In this document: one piece after another, positions 60,408-64,000 of the stretch | Position numbering within the stretch: position 1 is the first letter of the stretch | Layout: each line of letters begins with the position of its first letter | NCBI RefSeq assembly: GCF_014645735.1 | Contig: NZ_BMMH01000003.1 | Coordinates: 62,001 to 126,000, forward strand | Length of the DNA stretch: 64,000 nucleotides | Direction of reading: 5' to 3' | Origin: Nocardia jinanensis | GTDB lineage: Bacteria > Actinomycetota > Actinomycetes > Mycobacteriales > Mycobacteriaceae | Notes under the pieces: generated by a model | What the model was told of the DNA's origin: nothing | The model's database searches: none | What the model saw: only the letters and a program-made list of their open reading frames with translations | Made by a program: the position numbers and the translations under genes

Positions 60408-61576
60408 GATCGACGCTCCCAGAAGGCCGGGCCGAGGGGTTCGATGAAGTCACCGTTGGCGACCAGGTACCCCTCTGAGTTTACGGTGATCGGCAACTGC
60501 GGCAGCGCTCGGGCAGCAGGACCGAAGATCGGCTTGCCCCATTCGGTCGCGGAGAACTGCGACTGATGGCAGGGGCACAGGATGCGGTTGGTCTGCTGTT
60601 CGAACAGCGAGGTCGGGCAACCGAGGTGGGTGCAGATCTTCGAGTAGGCGAAGTAGTCGCCGAAGTTGAAGCTCTCCTGACCCTTACGTTTGATCGCGTT
60701 CTTCGCGTCCTCGGTCCGCAGACGGATCAACATGACAGCGTTGCGGATACCACGCAGCGACTGCAAGGTCGCGTGCTCGTCCCCGCGCCAGGATTCCTTC
60801 CAGGGGAAGACGGTCTCCATGGCGCCGGCGTCGAGGTCCTCGGGGCGGACCAGGACGATGTCCTGTGGACGGCCGGTATCGCGACGGATGTAGATGGTTT
60901 CGCCCGGGTAGTCCGGGGTCCAGCCCGATACCCACAGCGGCGACTTCTCGCGCTGCGCCCACGGGTTCTTCACCATGCCGCCCACGAACACCAGCAGTGC
61001 GCCGATACCGAGGACACCGACGCCCGCGCCCGCGGTGCGGGTGATGAGCTTGCGGCGGCCCAGGGTGGAGGTATCCAGGGCGTCACCCAGTTCGGCCACC
61101 AGCGTCCGCCGGTCGACCTCGCTGGATTTTCCGTCGTGCCGGTCCTGGACCGACAGTTCCGCCGGAATGAACTTCTTGCGGATCAGCACCACGGCGATAC
61201 CGATGGCCAGGATCGAGATACCGAAGGTCAGACCGTAGAGCGGGGTGGTGAGCGAGTACAGGCCGTGGCCGTCGTCGGCCGCGCCCTTGTACTCCCAGGG
61301 CCAGAACAGAAACACACCCACCAGGGCGGCCGCGGCCAGCCCGGAGATCGCGAACCACAGCGCGACCTGTCGTTCCGCGCGTTTCTCCGCCCGGGTGCCC
61401 GGCACCGGCCAGCGTTCCCGCCGGTAGACCACTTCCACACCGTCGCGGGCGGTACCGAGCGCGACCAGCTCTTCCCGCGACATCGCGTCCAGTTCGGCCT
61501 CGGTCGGTTCAGCCGGGGTCACGGCCGCGGAATCCTTGTCCAGGCCACCCATCTCGTTTTGCTCCTGTTCGCTCAT
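60404..61576 (-). CDS. qcrA: Rieske iron-sulfur subunit QcrA
   Basis: QcrA is the Rieske [2Fe-2S] protein passing electrons from quinol to QcrC. In 390 residues, about three membrane helices (the actinobacterial form) precede the cluster-binding motifs CTHLGC and CPCHQSQF near residue 320-345. I use ATG 61576 ([11 protein letters not shown]) rather than the longer frame to 61639, since it sits 2 nt behind the qcrC stop and starts a normal acidic N-terminus. Confidence 0.96.
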   Translation of the reverse strand: MSEQEQNEMGGLDKDSAAVTPAEPTEAELDAMSREELVALGTARDGVEVVYRRERWPVPGTRAEKRAERQVALWFAISGLAAAALVGVFLFWPWEYKGAADDGHGLYSLTTPLYGLTFGISILAIGIAVVLIRKKFIPAELSVQDRHDGKSSEVDRRTLVAELGDALDTSTLGRRKLITRTAGAGVGVLGIGALLVFVGGMVKNPWAQREKSPLWVSGWTPDYPGETIYIRRDTGRPQDIVLVRPEDLDAGAMETVFPWKESWRGDEHATLQSLRGIRNAVMLIRLRTEDAKNAIKRKGQESFNFGDYFAYSKICTHLGCPTSLFEQQTNRILCPCHQSQFSATEWGKPIFGPAARALPQLPITVNSEGYLVANGDFIEPLGPAFWERRS

Positions 61577-61578
61577 GA

Positions 61579-62442
61579 CTAGGTCCTCGAACCGATCCAG
61601 ATCGCCGCACCCACCACGGCCACGATGCCGATCGTCCATATGGCGAGACCTTCGGTCGCGGGACCGAAACCGCCCAGACCCCAGCCGCCCGGCGGTTTCG
61701 CCTCGGCCGAGTCCTTGACGTAGGCGATGATGTCGCGCTTCTCCTCCGCCGAGAGCTGCCGGTCGGAGAATTTCGGCATGTTCTGGGGGCCGGTGACCAT
61801 GGCGGTCCAGATCTGCGCCTCGGAGGCCGGCTCCAACGGCGGGGCGAATTTGCCCGAGGACAACGCGCCGCCGCGACCGGTGAAGTTGTGGCAGGACGCG
61901 CAGTTCATGCGGAACAGCTCACTGCCACGGCCGATATCGGCGCCACGCAGCGATTCCTGCGCGATCTCGCCGTTCGCGTCCCGCGGCACCGTCGGGCCAC
62001 CACCGTTGGCGGCGACATAAGCGCCGAGGGCGTCGGTCTGGTGCGCGTCGAATTTCACGGGTTTGCGCTCGGCCTGCGCTTCGTTACGGGTCATCGGCAT
62101 ACGCCCGGTGGACACCTGGAAGTACACGGCCGCCTCACCGACGCCGATCAGGCTCGGACCACGGTCGGTGACACCCTGCAGGTTCGCGCCGTGACAGGTG
62201 ACGCAGGAGGTCTCGTAGAGCTGCTGACCCTCGCGGATCAGCGCCACCGAGTCCTCGTTCGCCGTGGCGACCTGGGGCTCGGGAGTGAGCGCCGAGGCGA
62301 GGAAACCGGCTCCGACGAGACCCACCATGAGCGCGAGGCCGCCCGCTATCCGTCGGCGGACGCGACGCTGCCTGCGCTTCTTGCTGGCCTCGCCGTGCCC
62401 ACCGCTGGCGGGCGCTGGCGCTGTCGGGGGCGATGAACTCAT
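61579..62442 (-). CDS. qcrC: Diheme cytochrome c subunit QcrC
   Basis: QcrC is the membrane-anchored diheme cytochrome c that connects the bc1 part directly to cytochrome aa3 oxidase. In 287 residues an N-terminal membrane anchor (about 28-50) precedes two cytochrome c domains with heme motifs CVTCH and CASCH and later methionines. A C-terminal helix ([20 protein letters not shown]) ends the protein. It lies 118 nt behind ctaE. Confidence 0.97.
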   Translation of the reverse strand: MSSSPPTAPAPASGGHGEASKKRRQRRVRRRIAGGLALMVGLVGAGFLASALTPEPQVATANEDSVALIREGQQLYETSCVTCHGANLQGVTDRGPSLIGVGEAAVYFQVSTGRMPMTRNEAQAERKPVKFDAHQTDALGAYVAANGGGPTVPRDANGEIAQESLRGADIGRGSELFRMNCASCHNFTGRGGALSSGKFAPPLEPASEAQIWTAMVTGPQNMPKFSDRQLSAEEKRDIIAYVKDSAEAKPPGGWGLGGFGPATEGLAIWTIGIVAVVGAAIWIGSRT

Positions 62443-62560
62443 CTGTGTCCCTTTGGAGTAGACGGAACCTGGTGGGCTGTTGACTTGTGCGCCCGCGCTA
62501 CGCCTGCGTGGTCACGCCGCGCTACCTCCTCCGGCGCTGACGCTCGGGCGCCGACCGGCG

Positions 62561-63169
62561 TCACCGGACGAAGTAGATCGTGGCGAAGAGCCCGACCCAC
62601 ACGATGTCGACGAAGTGCCAGTAGTAGGAGACGACGATCGCGGCGGTCGCCTGGGCGGGCGTGAACTTGCTCATCGCGGTCCGCGCGAGCAGGAACAGGA
62701 AGGCGATCAGACCGCCGATGACGTGCAGACCGTGGAACCCGGTGGTGATGTAGAACACCGACCCGTAGGAGCTGCCGGAGATCGAGGTCCCCTCCGCCAC
62801 CAGGTGGTAGTACTCGTAGGCCTGCCCGCACACGAAGAACGCGCCCATGAGGAAGGTGACGACGTACCAGCGGCGCAGCCCGAACACGTCACCGCGTTCG
62901 GCCGCGAACACACCCATCTGGCAGGTGAACGACGAGGCGATCAGCACAGCGGTGACCGGGATGGCCAGCGTCATGTTCAACTCGGTCGGCGGCATCGGCC
63001 ACTCGGGCGCCTGACTTCGCGCGACGAAGTACATCGCGAAGAGGCCGGCGAAGAACATCAGCTCGCTGGACAGCCAGATGATGGTACCGACGCTGACCAT
63101 GTTGGGCCGGTTCAGCGAGTGCACACGCTGGGTTATGGCCGATCCTGAGGTACCTACTGCGGTCGTCAC
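62561..63169 (-). CDS. ctaE: Cytochrome c oxidase subunit III
   Basis: This 202-residue integral membrane subunit of the aa3 oxidase has about five helices. It begins after a short head with [26 protein letters not shown]. Conserved FHGLHVIGG and WHFVDIVW segments carry the family histidines and acidic residues. It is first of the ctaE-qcrCAB operon as in M. tuberculosis and divergent from trpD. Confidence 0.96.
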   Translation of the reverse strand: MTTAVGTSGSAITQRVHSLNRPNMVSVGTIIWLSSELMFFAGLFAMYFVARSQAPEWPMPPTELNMTLAIPVTAVLIASSFTCQMGVFAAERGDVFGLRRWYVVTFLMGAFFVCGQAYEYYHLVAEGTSISGSSYGSVFYITTGFHGLHVIGGLIAFLFLLARTAMSKFTPAQATAAIVVSYYWHFVDIVWVGLFATIYFVR

Positions 63170-63395
63170 GGGGTAAGTATGACTCTTCGTAGTACGACAG
63201 TCGAAGTCGGGTTCCCAACTTGATCACCCGTGTCGTGATCGACCGGCTCCGTAAGTCTCTCGCAGCAGTCCGGCGTGTCGGGCGGGCCTTCCCCGCGAAC
63301 AGCGCGGATGACGTGGTGCGGTGCACGGGGCAGCATGCGGTTTAGGGTGTGTACAACCGTTCGGTCACAGATTTCGGTGCGACGAGGAGATTGAG

Positions 63396-64000
63396 ATGAG
63401 CGTGCGCAGCTGGCCCTTGGTGCTCGGGGCGCTCGCCGACGGACAGGACCTCACCGCGGACGATACGACCTGGGTGATCGACGAGATCTTCACCGACAAC
63501 TCCACCTCGGCGCAGATCGCCGCGTTCGGGGTCGCGATGAAGATCAAGGGCCCTACTCCGACCGAGCTGGCGGGTATGGCCCGCGGCATGCTCGGGCACG
63601 CGCGGCTGGTGAAGATCGACGGCGACGCGGTGGATATCGTCGGTACCGGCGGCGACCGGTCGGGATCGGTGAACATTTCCACCATGTCCTCGATCGTGGT
63701 CGCGGCCGCCGGGGTGCCGGTCGTCAAGCACGGTAACCGGGCCGCTTCCTCCAAGAGCGGTGGTGCGGACGTACTCGAGGCGCTGGGTGTGAAACTCGCC
63801 CTCGGACCCGAGTCCGTCGCGCGCTGCGTGCGTGAGGTGGGCATCGGGTTCTGTTTCGCCTCGCTGTTCCATTCCGGTCTGCGTTTCGCGGGGCCGGCCC
63901 GTAAGGAGATCGGGATCCCGACGGTTTTCAACGTACTGGGTCCGCTCACCAACCCCGCCCAGCCCCGCGCGGGGCTGGTGGGGTGCGCGTTCGAGGATCT
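63396..64000 (+). CDS. trpD: Anthranilate phosphoribosyltransferase (cut by window end)
   Basis: TrpD joins anthranilate to PRPP in tryptophan synthesis. The visible 201 residues start [19 protein letters not shown]. They contain the PRPP loop [17 protein letters not shown] and [22 protein letters not shown], and the late [25 protein letters not shown] 63396 follows GAGGAG by 6 nt. The gene runs past the right edge. It lies divergent from ctaE with 226 nt between, as Rv2192c-Rv2193. Confidence 0.95.
   Translation, partial: MSVRSWPLVLGALADGQDLTADDTTWVIDEIFTDNSTSAQIAAFGVAMKIKGPTPTELAGMARGMLGHARLVKIDGDAVDIVGTGGDRSGSVNISTMSSIVVAAAGVPVVKHGNRAASSKSGGADVLEALGVKLALGPESVARCVREVGIGFCFASLFHSGLRFAGPARKEIGIPTVFNVLGPLTNPAQPRAGLVGCAFED

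Noticed and set aside
58740..60566. A 608-codon plus-strand frame over qcrB
   Set aside because: The composition is of the antisense type (Gln, His, Asp, Arg) and the frame overlaps a clear cytochrome b gene. The terminator at 58706-58741 also lies just before it.

Overview
The window is about two thirds G+C, gene-dense and coherent with a mycolic-acid-containing actinomycete of the Nocardiaceae (most likely Nocardia; Rhodococcus is the main alternative). The evidence is a DivIVA/Wag31-SepF-FtsZ-mur (dcw) cluster, an Emb-type arabinosyltransferase, an MptA-type mannosyltransferase, LppM, an actinobacterial QcrCAB/CtaE respiratory supercomplex operon and an actinobacterial translational T-box before ileS. 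From memory, much of the gene order follows the Mycobacterium tuberculosis stretches Rv1536-Rv1540 (ileS, dinX, lspA, RluA), Rv2144c-Rv2166c (dcw cluster), Rv2169c-Rv2179c (DUF3040 to RNase AS) and Rv2192c-Rv2196 (trpD, ctaE, qcrCAB). No rRNA, tRNA, CRISPR array, prophage or intact insertion sequence was recognised.

Layout. 0.2-3.5 kb: lspA, an RluA-type pseudouridine synthase, a membrane-anchored protein of unknown function and a convergent PhzF-family gene. 3.5-10.1 kb: an inverted-repeat element, a CtpE-like Ca2+ P-type ATPase directly behind an Emb arabinosyltransferase, and an MTB12-like lipoprotein. 10.2-18.4 kb: DNA polymerase IV, a GalU-like uridylyltransferase, an NlpC/P60 protein, a membrane protein and ileS with its T-box leader. 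18.4-40.2 kb: a minus-strand division and cell-wall cluster. In transcription order it runs mraZ, rsmH, an FtsL-like gene, ftsI, murE, murF, mraY, murD, ftsW, murG, murC, ftsQ, ftsZ, pgeF, yggS, sepF, yggT, wag31 and a small membrane gene. Many joints are 4-nt start/stop overlaps. A GTGGG-type triple repeat with 10-bp period sits upstream of mraZ.

40.5-56.5 kb: a backbone of conserved envelope genes (DUF3040, HEPN, GNAT, lppM, metF-like, GGPP synthase, mptA, a PknL-substrate-like HTH protein, pknL) with carotenoid genes slotted between them. These are a CrtO/CrtD-like oxidoreductase, a CruF-like hydratase, a glycosyltransferase, crtI and crtB. Most joints are stop/start overlaps, so carotenoid and lipomannan/lipoprotein genes look translationally coupled. 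Together they predict a hydroxylated, glycosylated carotenoid in the envelope. 56.6-64 kb: class II DAHP synthase, RNase AS, qcrB-qcrA-qcrC-ctaE, and a divergent trpD cut by the window end.

The most unusual local structures are three 80/81-bp repeats between a good ribosome-binding site and the sepF start codon (20740-20981), which form an uninterrupted 81-codon frame ending in an overlap with sepF; the crt/lipomannan interleaving; an inverted-repeat element flanked by an 8-bp direct repeat (3511-3650); and an apparent CTG start for the GGPP synthase gene. All homology statements come from reading the sequence and from memory of the families; no searches were run.
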